DNA of 64,000 nt from Candidatus Gastranaerophilales bacterium (GCA_944324225.1 CALUVL010000001.1:124001-188000); one strand, 5' to 3'. Counted from the first letter of the stretch, positions 53,739 to 63,213 are shown. A program made the numbers and translations. Notes: generated by a model from the sequence alone, not told the origin.

Positions 53739-53826
53739 GAACTTTTAATAGTATCTGCGGAATTTGTTATATAAGTCCCGTAAAATCATATTTGTTTCAC
53801 CCATAAGTTTGTGCTAATAATTAATT

Positions 53827-54783
53827 ATGGCAGTTTATTTTTTCTACGGCGACGAAGATTTTAATATAGAAAAAGAAATCGACAAACTAAAATCCGGACT
53901 TGATAAAAATTTTCTTGAAATGAGTTTCAAAACTTATGATAATCCGAAGTTTCCGGAGCTTGTGTCAATCCTGCGCTCCCAGCCTATGATGTTCGGAAAA
54001 ATGCTCGTTGTAATTAATTGCCTTGATTATTTTACTAAAACTTTTGACGATAAACAGATTAAAGAAATTGAAGCGGCTTTAGAAAATAATAACGAAAACC
54101 TTGATATAGCCTTTGTTGCAGCACTTCCACGAGATGGCGGAAAAAAGCTCGACAGCCGAAAAAAATTCTTTAAAATCCTTGCAAAACACAATGCAAAAGA
54201 ATGCGCCGCAATTCCGAGTTATAAAACTGCGGAACTTGAGGATTGGGTTAAAAGGTCGGCGAAGTCAAAGTCGTTGAAGATTAATCCGGATGCCGTAACC
54301 GCATTAATTTTTCAGGTCGGAAACAGTCTCCGCCAGCTTGACGGAGAACTCGAAAAACTCAAACTCATGTGTTATCCCGATAATGTTGCAACTAAAGAAC
54401 TTGTTAAAGAAATCTGTATTTCCAATGAAGACTTGTTTGCGTTTTCAGATTATTTAATGGTCGGCGAAAAAGACAAGGCGCTTCTGGAATATAGAAAACT
54501 TTTAGAAAAAAAATATCCGCTTGAAATACTCTCTACTCTTCAGACAATGCTTAGAAGGTGGATAATAATTAAAGCAAAGGCATCTGAACTTACACCGTTT
54601 GAACTTGGCAAACTCACAGGCCAGCATGAATATGTTGTAAAACTTTCTATCCAAAAATTGAAAAAAACTAATCTGAAAGATCTTGTGAATATGAAAAAAA
54701 ATCTTACAGAAGCCGAATACAGAATAAAATCAGGCCGGTCGTTTAATGTGGAAGATGAGGTGGAAAATGCTTTCCTCAAATAA
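53827..54783 (+). CDS. holA: DNA polymerase III subunit delta
   Basis: This 318-residue clamp-loader subunit has the pattern YFFYGDEDFNIEKEIDKL at the N-terminus, PMMFGKMLVVINC near 58, and a C-terminal helical collar domain with LRRWIIIKAKA. It opens the sliding clamp. The gene overlaps holB by about 17 nt, and the two are translated together. Confidence 0.9.
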   Translation: MAVYFFYGDEDFNIEKEIDKLKSGLDKNFLEMSFKTYDNPKFPELVSILRSQPMMFGKMLVVINCLDYFTKTFDDKQIKEIEAALENNNENLDIAFVAALPRDGGKKLDSRKKFFKILAKHNAKECAAIPSYKTAELEDWVKRSAKSKSLKINPDAVTALIFQVGNSLRQLDGELEKLKLMCYPDNVATKELVKEICISNEDLFAFSDYLMVGEKDKALLEYRKLLEKKYPLEILSTLQTMLRRWIIIKAKASELTPFELGKLTGQHEYVVKLSIQKLKKTNLKDLVNMKKNLTEAEYRIKSGRSFNVEDEVENAFLK

Positions 54784-55636
54784 AATCAGAGAAGATTATC
54801 CAAAATTGATCGAATATTTTGAAAGTGGTGTAAACAACGCTGAAAGAAGCATTGCACATTGTATCCTCCTTTACGGGAATGATTTGAATGCGCAGTATCA
54901 AATTGCTCTTGAAGTTGCAAGAATGCTCAATTGCAGGGGTGACCACACTCCTTCCTGCGAATGTTTGAACTGCCGCTGGATTAGAGAAAATAACCACCCG
55001 GAAGTCAGAACTATTTCAAAAGTTGACAACAAGCCCGCTGACGACGACGCTAAAACCGTAATTTCCATTGCGCAGGCAAGAATGATTAAAAACGATCTTC
55101 TCGTAACTTCGGAATACCATAGAGTCCTAATCTTTTGCGACAAGGACAAAGACGGAAATATCTGCCCGCTGAATGAAATCAATTTCCCCGAAGCTGCCGC
55201 TAATGCGCTTTTGAAAACTTTTGAAGAACCGCCCTCCGGCACAACGTTCTTTTTCCTTACCAAAGACAAAACCGATGTCATTACAACCGTTCTCTCCCGT
55301 GCGCAAAGCTTTTTTGTCCCGTCAAAACTTTCGGAAGACAGAGATTTTTCAATTGTGAAAGACGTGATGGATTTCTTTATGGAAATTGAGCGCAATCAGG
55401 TGCTGGATTTTAACGAAAAACTTTTTGCCCTGACTGCAGAACATGAGCCGCTGACGATTTTAACCGGGATGCAAAACTATCTTGCCTCGGTCGTTACTGG
55501 CGGTCAGTTAAGCCGTGCAAAACAATATGAATTTATCAAATATATGAAATTGATTGAAACCGCCAAAAAAGAGTTTGAAGTTAACATGAATCCTCAGACT
55601 GTTTTTGAAACCCTGAGCCTCAATATGGTGCTCTAA
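54767..55636 (+). CDS. holB: DNA polymerase III subunit delta-prime
   Basis: I start at the ATG at 54767 (MLSSNKIRED), which has GAGG upstream; the frame is open further to 54746. The ~289-residue protein has the clamp-loader zinc-binding Cys set (CRGDHTPSCECLNC, near residues 47-60) and FPEAAANALLKTFEEPPSGTTFFFLT plus TVLSRAQSF. It lacks a P-loop, as delta-prime does. It overlaps holA. Confidence 0.9.
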   Translation: MLSSNKIREDYPKLIEYFESGVNNAERSIAHCILLYGNDLNAQYQIALEVARMLNCRGDHTPSCECLNCRWIRENNHPEVRTISKVDNKPADDDAKTVISIAQARMIKNDLLVTSEYHRVLIFCDKDKDGNICPLNEINFPEAAANALLKTFEEPPSGTTFFFLTKDKTDVITTVLSRAQSFFVPSKLSEDRDFSIVKDVMDFFMEIERNQVLDFNEKLFALTAEHEPLTILTGMQNYLASVVTGGQLSRAKQYEFIKYMKLIETAKKEFEVNMNPQTVFETLSLNMVL

Positions 55637-55841
55637 GAAATCCCCGCCCATTGCGGAGAGGGCATGGGGGCGATTTGGTTAAAGGGTTGAATACGTGAAG
55701 AGTGAGGAGTGAAGGAAGCTATTCCCTACCCGACTCGGGGAGGGGTAGGGTGAGGGGGTAAATTGGTTGAACAGTTGAAGAGTTGAAAGGCTGAATACGT
55801 GAAGTGTGATGAGTGAGGAGTGAAGGGTGCATTGCACTATT

Positions 55842-55913
55842 CACTCTCCCCTTGAGGGAGAGGGTAGAATTTCTTAATAAGCGCAGCGAATTTAGAAATT
55901 CGGGTGAGGGGTA
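55842..55913 (+). repeat. Dispersed repeat family B, copy 3
   Basis: CTCTCCCCTTGAGGGAGAGG, then AGAATTTCTTAA, a short loop, TTTAGAAATTCGGGTGAGGG. Close to 35688-35745 and to 7157-7228 in reverse. Confidence 0.8.
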
Positions 55914-55920
55914 TTTCCCG

Positions 55921-56039
55921 TCATTGCGAGCGAATGCGAAGCAATCCAGCCGATTAAATAAAAGTCATTTTGCTGGCAAAGCCGGAAGTAGCCTATGAAA
56001 ATTTGAGAGGATTCTTCGGACTACGTCCTCAGAATGACA
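55921..56039 (+). repeat. Dispersed repeat family A, copy 3
   Basis: TCATTGCGAGCGAATGCGAA, GCAATCCAGCCGATTAAA, and an end CCTCAGAATGACA. It closely matches 8287-8394. Confidence 0.8.
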
Positions 56040-56177
56040 CCTCATTCCCTCTCCCTATGGGAGATGGTCGGGGGGAGGGGGCAACTTGATTGAACGGTTG
56101 AAAAGTTGAAGGGTGTGGGTTCAAAAAGTTATTTTTAACAAATTGATTATGTTCCTTTTATTATTTATAATTTGATT

Positions 56178-57836
56178 ATGAAAAAGTTTGAGATATTCAA
56201 TCGCTTTAGGGATGCGGTAATCGTCGTAAATGTCAACGGCGAAGTCGTTTATAGAAATAATAAATTTAAACGCTGGTTTCCTGAGTTTTCGGGATTGAAA
56301 AAGTTTTCGCACAACGCAAACTTTGACATCTGTCCGCTTGAAACCGATGACCTCCGAAACTATTCGCCAGTCTATAATGCAATGAATTCAAGAGAAGATT
56401 TTTCCGCAAGAATTTCTTACCAGAATTCAAACGGCAAACTTCAGTTTTTTGATCTGTTTGCAACAAAAAGATGGAAATATACTCTTATATTTTTCTCGGA
56501 CATAAGTGCCGAAGCTGAATTAAATTCTGTCGAAAATCTCAATAAAAAGCTCAAAGAACGGATAATTTATCTTGAAAATCAGAACAATGATTTGATGAAA
56601 ATTAAACAAAAAGCACAATCTCAAGCTATCCGAATTGCTCTCATAAACAAAGTTTCCAATATAATCAGAGGCTCCATGGATCTGTCGGTAATTTTGAATT
56701 CAGCCCTCAAAGAATTGTCTGTAATGTTTGGAACTTTTAAATCTTATTATGCGTCTTATAATGAAGGTAAATTTCGAATTGAAGAAGTTTATCCGTCTAA
56801 AAATTCAGAGTTAAAAAAAGAATTTGATTTTGAGGATGAAACATCTGAAACTATTCTCTCACGCAGAATTGCGGTTCAGTATTCCATGAAAGAATACAAA
56901 AATTCGGATTCTTTTAAACAACCGGTAATGCGTATTGCTGTTCCTGTGTTTCATCTGCAAAACTTAATTGGTGTCATAGTTTTGCTGAGTTACAACAAAA
57001 GAGAATTGATTGAAGAATTGGAAATTTTGGAAGCAATTTCTTCGCAGTTAGGCAATGCAATTATCAGGGCAGAACTTTATAATAAGAATATTCAAACTGT
57101 CCATCAGCTTCAAAAAGCCATGAAAGAATTGAAAGAAACACAGCTTCATTTGATAAATTCAGAGAAGATGGCATCATTAGGACAACTTGTAGCAGGTGTT
57201 GCGCATGAAATTAACACTCCGATAGCTTCCATAAAATCAAACAACACAATACTATCTAAATTTATTCCACGTATAGAAGACCCTGAAATATCCTCGATAC
57301 TTGCTGATATCAACGAGATTGACCGTGAGGCAATTCAGAGGATAAGTCACATGGTTACTTCTCTCAAAAAGTTTGTTCGTCTGGATGAAGCCGAACTTCA
57401 GGAGGCGGATATTAACAAAGAGCTGGAACTAACACTGGACTTGATTCGCCACGAAACAAAGAACAGAATAGAAATCGAAAAACACTACGGTGATTTGCCG
57501 CTTATAAAGTGCTATCCGAATATGCTAAATCAAGTATTCACCAATGTTTTAGTCAATGCCTGCCAGGCAATAGAAGGCAAAGGAAAGATAACAATTATGA
57601 CATCTTATACCCCCAAAACTTTGACTGTGTCTATAAAAGACACCGGAAAAGGCATAAAAAAATCTGAAATCAATAAAATTTTTACAGCAGGATATACTAC
57701 AAAAGGAGTAGGTGTCGGCACCGGATTAGGATTAGCGATTTCTGCGAAAATAGTAGAAAAACACAAGGGTAAAATTACTGTAAACAGTGAGGTTGGAAAG
57801 GGGACGGAGTTTGTTATTACTATCTGTAGTGAGTAG
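56178..57836 (+). CDS. Orphan sensor histidine kinase (PAS-GAF-HisKA-HATPase)
   Basis: I start at the ATG at 56178. The 552-residue protein has no membrane helix. A PAS-like domain covers about residues 8-110, a coiled coil 115-155, and a GAF domain about 155-300. The H-box is GVAHEINTP near residue 338, with phospho-His about 341. N, G1 and G2 boxes are NVLVNACQAIEGKG, DTGKGI and GVGTGLGLAIS. It is a soluble cytoplasmic sensor with no response regulator next to it. The ligand is unknown. Confidence 0.88.
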   Translation: MKKFEIFNRFRDAVIVVNVNGEVVYRNNKFKRWFPEFSGLKKFSHNANFDICPLETDDLRNYSPVYNAMNSREDFSARISYQNSNGKLQFFDLFATKRWKYTLIFFSDISAEAELNSVENLNKKLKERIIYLENQNNDLMKIKQKAQSQAIRIALINKVSNIIRGSMDLSVILNSALKELSVMFGTFKSYYASYNEGKFRIEEVYPSKNSELKKEFDFEDETSETILSRRIAVQYSMKEYKNSDSFKQPVMRIAVPVFHLQNLIGVIVLLSYNKRELIEELEILEAISSQLGNAIIRAELYNKNIQTVHQLQKAMKELKETQLHLINSEKMASLGQLVAGVAHEINTPIASIKSNNTILSKFIPRIEDPEISSILADINEIDREAIQRISHMVTSLKKFVRLDEAELQEADINKELELTLDLIRHETKNRIEIEKHYGDLPLIKCYPNMLNQVFTNVLVNACQAIEGKGKITIMTSYTPKTLTVSIKDTGKGIKKSEINKIFTAGYTTKGVGVGTGLGLAISAKIVEKHKGKITVNSEVGKGTEFVITICSE

Positions 57837-57947
57837 TATATATTAAAAAATGTTACAAAATTGATTTATATATTATTGAATTTCATCATATATTAAAAAA
57901 ACAATCATTAAATTTGAACAAATAATATAACAGACCCATGACAGAAT

Positions 57948-57977
57948 TTGAAAAATAGTTTATATTATAAATATAAA
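57948..57977 (+). promoter_or_regulatory. Possible promoter of the HEAT-repeat gene
   Basis: TTGAAA (57948-57953) and TATAAA (57972-57977) with 18-nt spacing lie in an AT-rich 299-nt gap after the kinase. The leader would be about 150 nt. Confidence 0.5.
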
Positions 57978-58135
57978 GTGTGTGTGTTACCCTTTATCAA
58001 AACACAATATCCCAACAGTAAAAGATTGAATTGTAAATAAATTTTAATAAAAGTAGGTAAAAAAGGCAATAATATTCTAACCAAATTTTTTATAAAAGTA
58101 TAGTGTGTAGAATATTTTTGTAGTGTCGGAGGAAA

Positions 58136-58996
58136 ATGATGACAATTAGTGTGAACAGCAAGAAAAAACAGGTAAAGAAAACTTTTGATGAATTGTTGAT
58201 GGATTTGAAAACAAGCAACTCAGAAAAAGTTCGATATAATGCTGCCCGTATTTTAGGTGAAATGGGTGATTCAAAAGCTGTTGAACCGTTGATTGATGTT
58301 TTGAAAAATGATAAAAACGGTTCCGTCAGATTGTATGCAGCACGTGCCCTTGGCGAACTTGGCGATTGCAAAGCTACAACTCACTTAATTGAATCTTTGC
58401 GTGAAGACAGAAACGTTGATGTCCGTGTCCGCGCAGCCCGTGCATTAGGCCGTTTGGGCGGTGCTATTGTTGTTGAACCGCTTGTTGAAGCTTTGAATGA
58501 TGAAAACCCGCAGGTTTGTATTACAGCTACAGATGCTCTTATAGAAATCGGTGATGTTGCAACCGATGCTTTAATCGCTTCTCTTGATCATGAAAAAGTT
58601 AATGTTCGCTGCGATGCAACCAGAGCTTTGGGCGAAATCGGCAACAAAAAAGCTGTTGATAAAGTTATTAATATGCTTTACGATGAATGGGTCAACGTTA
58701 GAATTTATGCGGTAACTTCTCTTGGCAAACTTAATGACCCAAAAGCAGTTCCTGCATTGATTGACGTTATGAAAAACCGTAACGAAAATGAACTTGTAAG
58801 AGCCGGTGCAGCTGCTGCTCTCGGTGTTCTCAGAGATCAAAGAGCTTTGCTTCCGTTGAGAGAACTCATTATGGAAGCTGAAGAACTCGGCGAATTGGAA
58901 GATACAGCTTTGAAATCTTTCAAGAAAATTATGGCTGCAAACTGGCAATCAATTCCGGGCGCAACTGCTCAGAAAAAACCGGCTAACGCTTTTTAA
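58136..58996 (+). CDS. HEAT-repeat protein
   Basis: This 286-residue protein consists mostly of about seven HEAT/PBS-lyase-type repeats of ~31 residues, with the recurring motif (V)RxxAARALGELGDxKAxxxLI. It resembles cyanobacterial phycocyanobilin lyase-like scaffold proteins, but no bilin enzyme is expected here. The repeats probably bind a partner protein. GGAGGAAA precedes the ATG; two adjacent ATG codons could start it. Confidence 0.87.
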   Translation: MMTISVNSKKKQVKKTFDELLMDLKTSNSEKVRYNAARILGEMGDSKAVEPLIDVLKNDKNGSVRLYAARALGELGDCKATTHLIESLREDRNVDVRVRAARALGRLGGAIVVEPLVEALNDENPQVCITATDALIEIGDVATDALIASLDHEKVNVRCDATRALGEIGNKKAVDKVINMLYDEWVNVRIYAVTSLGKLNDPKAVPALIDVMKNRNENELVRAGAAAALGVLRDQRALLPLRELIMEAEELGELEDTALKSFKKIMAANWQSIPGATAQKKPANAF

Positions 58997-59040
58997 TCAG
59001 AAAACCAATAGTTTGAAATAATTCTCAGTAATGTATGTAC

Positions 59041-59070
59041 AAAAAAGACCGCTTAACCGGCGGTCTTTTT
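59041..59070. terminator. Bidirectional intrinsic terminator
   Basis: AAAAAAGACCGC and GCGGTCTTTTT form a stem with a short loop. Confidence 0.88.
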
Positions 59071-59127
59071 GTCGGAAAAAGCCTGTGTGAAAATTCAAAA
59101 TTATAGCCGCCTTAGCGCCATGGATAA

Positions 59128-59775
59128 TTATTTTAAGAATATTTTTGCTGTTTCAATATCAAATTGGGTTGTGATTTTGATATTTTTGTAGCTCCCGTCC
59201 AGAATGTAAACCGTTTTTCCTAAAGCCTCGAGCATTCCGGCATCGTCCGTAAAATTCTGGTCTTTAAGAGTATCGTGTGCATGCTTAATCATGCTGTATT
59301 CAAACGCCTGCGGGGTTTGTGTATTGTAAAGTTTTGAACGGTCAATTGTACGGATAATTTTGCCATGCTCCACTTCCTTAATCGTGTCAATAGTTTTGGT
59401 GGCAACCGTCAGGGCTTTCATATCCTTAACCATTTCAATACAGTGGTTGACCATATCGGTCGTAATCATCGGGCGTGCGCCGTCATGAATGATTACATAA
59501 TCGCATTTTGAAAATTTCAGCCCGTTGTAAACTGACTGTTGGCGTGTAGAGCCGCCTTCCGTCAAAACAACTTTTGGGTAATTTTTGAAAAGCTGTTTGA
59601 GTTCATCCATAATAGAAATATGTGAGCAAACAACAATTTCATCGACATTTGAAGTTGCAAAAGCGTCAATTGTATAATTGATTATTTCTTTTCCATAAAC
59701 TTTTTCAAGCAGTTTATTTTTATTCCCGAATCTTGAGGATGTTCCTCCGGCAGTGATTATTGCATTAATTTTCAT
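59128..59775 (-). CDS. ispD: 2-C-methyl-D-erythritol 4-phosphate cytidylyltransferase
   Basis: This 215-residue enzyme makes CDP-ME in the MEP pathway. The N-terminus has the nucleotide motif AGGTSSRFG, then KVYGKEIINYTIDAF; the middle has VIIHDGARPM; and TPQAFEYSMIKHAH is near the end. Length is near normal (~230). It is divergent from rpmB and preceded by a ~200-nt gap. Confidence 0.92.
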   Translation of the reverse strand: MKINAIITAGGTSSRFGNKNKLLEKVYGKEIINYTIDAFATSNVDEIVVCSHISIMDELKQLFKNYPKVVLTEGGSTRQQSVYNGLKFSKCDYVIIHDGARPMITTDMVNHCIEMVKDMKALTVATKTIDTIKEVEHGKIIRTIDRSKLYNTQTPQAFEYSMIKHAHDTLKDQNFTDDAGMLEALGKTVYILDGSYKNIKITTQFDIETAKIFLK

Positions 59776-59924
59776 TAGGAAACTCCAGTAAAATGGGTAA
59801 TCAAATATTTAGTCTGAGCGTTTTTGTGCAACGGCTAAGAAAGGCCGCACAATCATGCTCGAAAAACTTTTTCTTACATTCTAATTTTATCATAAAAATG
59901 TTGTAATCAAATTTAACATGACAC

Positions 59925-59952
59925 TTGATTTATTTGATTTTTAATATATTAT
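59925..59952 (+). promoter_or_regulatory. Possible promoter of rpmB
   Basis: TTGATT (59925-59930) and TATTAT (59947-59952) are 16 nt apart, about 35 nt before the ATG. Confidence 0.5.
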
Positions 59953-59987
59953 AGTGATACACAACTAGCTAGAAAAGGAAATTTATT

Positions 59988-60179
59988 ATGTCAAAAAAAT
60001 GTGATGTATGCGGAAAAGAATCTTTAAAGGCAGCAAAATTAACATTCTCTCATAAACAAATCGTGCACCGTCAGATGCCGAACCTTCAGTCTGTAAAAGT
60101 TAATGTTAACGGGCAGACCAAGAGAATTAATGTTTGTACATCATGCTTAAGAGCAGGCAAAGTACAAAAAGCTGTTTAA
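59988..60179 (+). CDS. rpmB: Ribosomal protein bL28
   Basis: This 63-residue protein is a zinc-ribbon (C+) form of L28: CDVCGKES at the N-terminus and CTSCLRAGKV at the C-terminus. GAAAAGGA precedes the ATG. It is monocistronic with a terminator after it. Confidence 0.95.
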   Translation: MSKKCDVCGKESLKAAKLTFSHKQIVHRQMPNLQSVKVNVNGQTKRINVCTSCLRAGKVQKAV

Positions 60180-60206
60180 GTTTTATAATTTCGCATAAAA
60201 TTATTT

Positions 60207-60238
60207 AAAAAGAGCCTTGATTTATTCAAGGCTCTTTT
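60207..60238. terminator. Bidirectional intrinsic terminator
   Basis: AAAAGAGCCTTGA and TTCAAGGCTCTTTT form a 13-bp stem shared by rpmB and the converging gene, overlapping the latter's last codons. Confidence 0.9.
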
Positions 60239-60815
60239 CAATTTCATAAGGGTTAATAAATTTTTTGCCAGAGGGCTTCTGCCTTTGCGGAGTTTTTGGT
60301 TTTACCTGCTTGGCTGGTTTTCCAGTATACGTTTCTTCTTGGATGGATGGGGCTTCTTGAGAAAAGAAAGAATCAAGATTAAACTCCATGTTCAAATCAA
60401 GATTGCTGTCAGCAAGCATTTTAATAAGTTTTAGAATATTCAAATCCATATTGAGTACAACTCCGAGTTCTTCACCGTCACTAAAAGTCGGTGCAGGGTA
60501 TGGTGAAGATTGTTTTATAGCCGAAATTACAAGATTGTCATAGGCCTGATTGCCTGAAGATTGTGTAATTTCGTAATCAATTAGTTTCCCATTTCTGTCA
60601 ACTGTAAAAGTCACAAGTGTTGCCAGATTTTCATTTGTTTGCGGAAGATCAAAGTTTTTGATGATTTTTTTTCCGACTTCAAGCGAGTATGCCTGCATCT
60701 CAGGAGAGCCTAACAGTGGACTTATTGCTGTCATTGATTGGAACATATCATCAGCCAGGGCCTTTCCTGACAAAAAGAAACTTAAGATTAGTATGACAAA
60801 TAATTTTTTCAGCAT
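60222..60815 (-). CDS. Exported TonB C-terminal-domain protein 1
   Basis: This 197-residue protein has a signal peptide (residues 1-22, MLKKLFVILILSFFLSGKALA). A TonB-C-like domain follows, with NENLATLVTFTVDRNGKLIDYEI, QSSGNQAYDNLVISAIKQSSP. A Pro/Lys/Gln-rich tail follows. It has no TonB-type anchor and no Pro linker before the domain. It follows the next protein by 8 nt and is probably in one operon with it. Confidence 0.82.
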   Translation of the reverse strand: MLKKLFVILILSFFLSGKALADDMFQSMTAISPLLGSPEMQAYSLEVGKKIIKNFDLPQTNENLATLVTFTVDRNGKLIDYEITQSSGNQAYDNLVISAIKQSSPYPAPTFSDGEELGVVLNMDLNILKLIKMLADSNLDLNMEFNLDSFFSQEAPSIQEETYTGKPAKQVKPKTPQRQKPSGKKFINPYEIEKSLE

Positions 60816-60823
60816 AAAAATCC

Positions 60824-61585
60824 TTATTTTTTATTTACATCAAGAACATAATAATCAAAAGTCATTAATATGTTTATTTCTTTTAAATCTTTATTTACAT
60901 TTGCCGGGAAAGATTCAAAAGGTTCAGTTGTTTTAATAGCTTGAATTGCGCTGTCATCATTGGCTTTAAAACCTGAACTTTGTTTAATTTCGCATGAAAT
61001 TAATTTTCCTTCCCTGTTTATTTTGAATTGAACTTTTGCAACTCCTCCGTTGTTTGTGACAGGAAGTTGCCAGTTGTGGCGGATTTTGTTTTCAACTGAT
61101 ATAATGTAATCCTTCATTTGCGGATATTTTTCAGAGTATTTTTTTATGAGTTCGCTGTTATTTGTTTCGGTGGATTGTTTCCTTAGCTGTCTTGTTGTCA
61201 CAAGTTTTTGCACCAGTTCATCATCTTTCACAAAGTGGTTTATATTATTAAAGAAAGACTCTTCATCTACTTTCTTCATAAAAGCATAAGATTCCTGCCA
61301 GCTGTCGGGCGATTCATATTTGTCTTTATTGTACTCTTTAACTTTTATAATACCTATTTTGTCTTCATTAATATTATATTTTATAAAAGCAAGTTTTTCT
61401 TTGTCGTTTTTATTTTTAAACCTGACGACATAATAAAGGTTATTTTCGTTTTTATATATGGAGTCATGATCAAGATAAATGTATTTTTCTGTGTTTGTAA
61501 TGTTAAGTCTAATCCAGTCTGCTGCAAAAACGACAGAATTAAAAGATAACAAAATCATGCATGTGATGATTATTTTTTTAATCAT
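60824..61585 (-). CDS. Exported TonB C-terminal-domain protein 2
   Basis: This 253-residue protein has a signal peptide (residues 1-21). An N-terminal domain of about 110 residues follows, with WIRLN..., YLDHDSIYKNENNLYYVVRFKNKN. The TonB-C domain is at about 150-245 with VENKIRHNWQLP and KQSSGFKANDDSAIQAIK. The N-terminal domain is shared with the protein at 61663. It may act as a periplasmic scaffold or sensor; no TonB receptor is present nearby. Confidence 0.8.
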   Translation of the reverse strand: MIKKIIITCMILLSFNSVVFAADWIRLNITNTEKYIYLDHDSIYKNENNLYYVVRFKNKNDKEKLAFIKYNINEDKIGIIKVKEYNKDKYESPDSWQESYAFMKKVDEESFFNNINHFVKDDELVQKLVTTRQLRKQSTETNNSELIKKYSEKYPQMKDYIISVENKIRHNWQLPVTNNGGVAKVQFKINREGKLISCEIKQSSGFKANDDSAIQAIKTTEPFESFPANVNKDLKEINILMTFDYYVLDVNKK

Positions 61586-61621
61586 TAGCTTTTCCTCATA
61601 ATTTTACACAATATTCAAAAA

Positions 61622-61653
61622 GAGAAATCATCAATTCAAATTGATGATTTCTC
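61622..61653 (-). terminator. Hairpin after exported TonB-C protein 3
   Basis: GAGAAATCATCAATT and ATTGATGATTTCTC form a 14-bp stem. On the minus strand the downstream bases are CTTTTTGAA-like, so it may be a terminator between genes 3 and 2. Confidence 0.7.
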
Positions 61654-61662
61654 ATGAAAAAA

Positions 61663-62412
61663 TTATTTAACGTATTTTCTAAAGAATTTTTGTTCAAATT
61701 TAATAGGAATGTTAATAGCTGCAGCCTCTAAAAGAGCTCCATTCGGGAATGGATTGAAAGGGGTAGACAGTTTAATTGCGGCAACTGCGGCCCTTTTTCC
61801 TCTCTCATCAGCAGACGATTCAAGAATTCTATATCCATTAAGACTTCCGTCAGGATTGATACTTAACATAATATTAACATCTGTGTAAACAGTATTAATT
61901 GATGTTGTCCAATTGGATAAAATTTTGTTTTTAATATCATCTACGTAGGCTTTAAATGTTTCGTTATCAAAATTTGGACCGCTGGTATAACCCCCTTGAG
62001 TGGAAGCTAAGCTTTCAGGGTATGCCGGTGCAAATTTTTCTCTGTGCGTAGACAAAGCATAGTTGTGAGCCGGTAATAATATTCCGTTATTTTCAGCATT
62101 TTTCAGGAAAGCTCTTGAATGTTTGCTGTAATATGCCGGATTATATTTTTCTTCATCAAAGTCTTCAACATGTATAATACCGACTTTGTTTGTAGCGTAA
62201 TCCGATTTTGCATAAATAACTTTTACAGAATCATTTCCTTTTTTGTATAAAAGGGCATAAGTACATGTGTCAGTAGATATGTATTTAATGGACTCATTGT
62301 CAATAAAGAGTTGAATGTTGGGATCTCCGGTATCTACAGCGAGCCAAGTGGCTGCATTTGCTGACATTGCACTGAATAAACACATTGATAAAATTAATAA
62401 TTTCTTTTTCAT
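61663..62412 (-). CDS. Exported TonB C-terminal-domain protein 3
   Basis: This 249-residue protein has a signal peptide (MKKKLLILSMCLFSAMSANA). Its N-terminal domain is like that of protein 2 (TWLAVDTGDP..., LFIDNESIKYISTDTCTYALLYKKGND). The TonB-C domain has DDIKNKILSNWTTS and KRAAVAAIKLSTPFNPFPNG near residue 210. Together with the two downstream genes it forms a minus-strand cluster of three related secreted proteins. Confidence 0.82.
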   Translation of the reverse strand: MKKKLLILSMCLFSAMSANAATWLAVDTGDPNIQLFIDNESIKYISTDTCTYALLYKKGNDSVKVIYAKSDYATNKVGIIHVEDFDEEKYNPAYYSKHSRAFLKNAENNGILLPAHNYALSTHREKFAPAYPESLASTQGGYTSGPNFDNETFKAYVDDIKNKILSNWTTSINTVYTDVNIMLSINPDGSLNGYRILESSADERGKRAAVAAIKLSTPFNPFPNGALLEAAAINIPIKFEQKFFRKYVK

Positions 62413-62599
62413 ATTAAACCCTCATCTTTTTCAATAAACATTATAATAGTAAACATAGGATATGTGCAAGTTTTTAAAATTATAATGTACAAACTTAACA
62501 AAATTTTATTAAGTGATGTTACAAGATTATAAAATTAATTTGTTTTTTTTGCTGGAATAAAATAAAATATAATTGGGAAATTTGAGGGATTAAATAAAT

Positions 62600-63118
62600 A
62601 TGTTAAAAGAAGAGGTTAAAGAAAAAACTTTATCACCGCAACAGGTTAGAGCTATATTGAATGCGGATAATAAGGAAATTGTTGAACTCTGTAAACGTGC
62701 ATCGATCTTGCCTAAGAAAGATAAAAAAGGTCAAACTTATTTTTCTTATGAAGAAGTACGTAATTTAAGAAGATTGCAAGCTAAAAAAGGTGTTTCAAAT
62801 CCAATAGCTGTATCGGCGCCTGTTCCTGCAGAGGCAGCAGCGCAAAAGCAGGCATCTGCAATAAAAAACATATTGGTTTCGCTTAAAGAAATGGAAACCA
62901 AATTGAGTGACAGAATAGCCAAAGTAATTGATGAAAAGCTTGAAGGCATGGATGAGGTTGTAGTTGAACTCATACGCTGTAAAACAGATAATGAAACTTT
63001 GCGCCAAAAAATTATAGATTTGAACAAAGAGATATACCAGCTTAAAAATGATTTAGGTTGTTATAAACATGTCGGTTTTGGCATGTATAGAAAAAAAGAA
63101 AAAAATGTTTGGGAATAA
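62600..63118 (+). CDS. MerR-like HTH protein with coiled coil
   Basis: This 172-residue protein has an N-terminal DNA-binding-like domain (SPQQVRAILNADNKEIVELCKRASILPKKDKKGQTYFSYEEVRNLRRLQ, about residues 12-60), a winged HTH of the MerR/excisionase type. A Pro/Ala linker and a coiled coil at about 90-155 follow. Its targets are not known. It is the gene before recA, separated by a terminator-like hairpin. Confidence 0.75.
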   Translation: MLKEEVKEKTLSPQQVRAILNADNKEIVELCKRASILPKKDKKGQTYFSYEEVRNLRRLQAKKGVSNPIAVSAPVPAEAAAQKQASAIKNILVSLKEMETKLSDRIAKVIDEKLEGMDEVVVELIRCKTDNETLRQKIIDLNKEIYQLKNDLGCYKHVGFGMYRKKEKNVWE

Positions 63119-63125
63119 GCATTAT

Positions 63126-63161
63126 TAATTAAAAACGCCGATAATTCGGTGTTTTTAATTA
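63126..63161 (+). terminator. Intrinsic terminator before recA
   Basis: TAATTAAAAACGCCGA and TCGGTGTTTTTAATTA form a 16-bp stem with one wobble. Confidence 0.8.
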
Positions 63162-63213
63162 TAAACCAAATTATTACCATATAATGATCAAAACAAAAAG
63201 ATTAGGGAATACA

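Larger units (their letters stand above)
55637..56177. other. Non-coding stretch with multiple repeats
   Basis: About 540 nt contain GGGGAGGGGTAGGGTGAGGG-type pieces, (GTTGAA)-rich low-complexity runs around 55680-55830, repeat B (55842-55913) and repeat A (55921-56039). Small ORFs such as 55813-55998 cross the repeats. No gene is supported. Confidence 0.65.
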
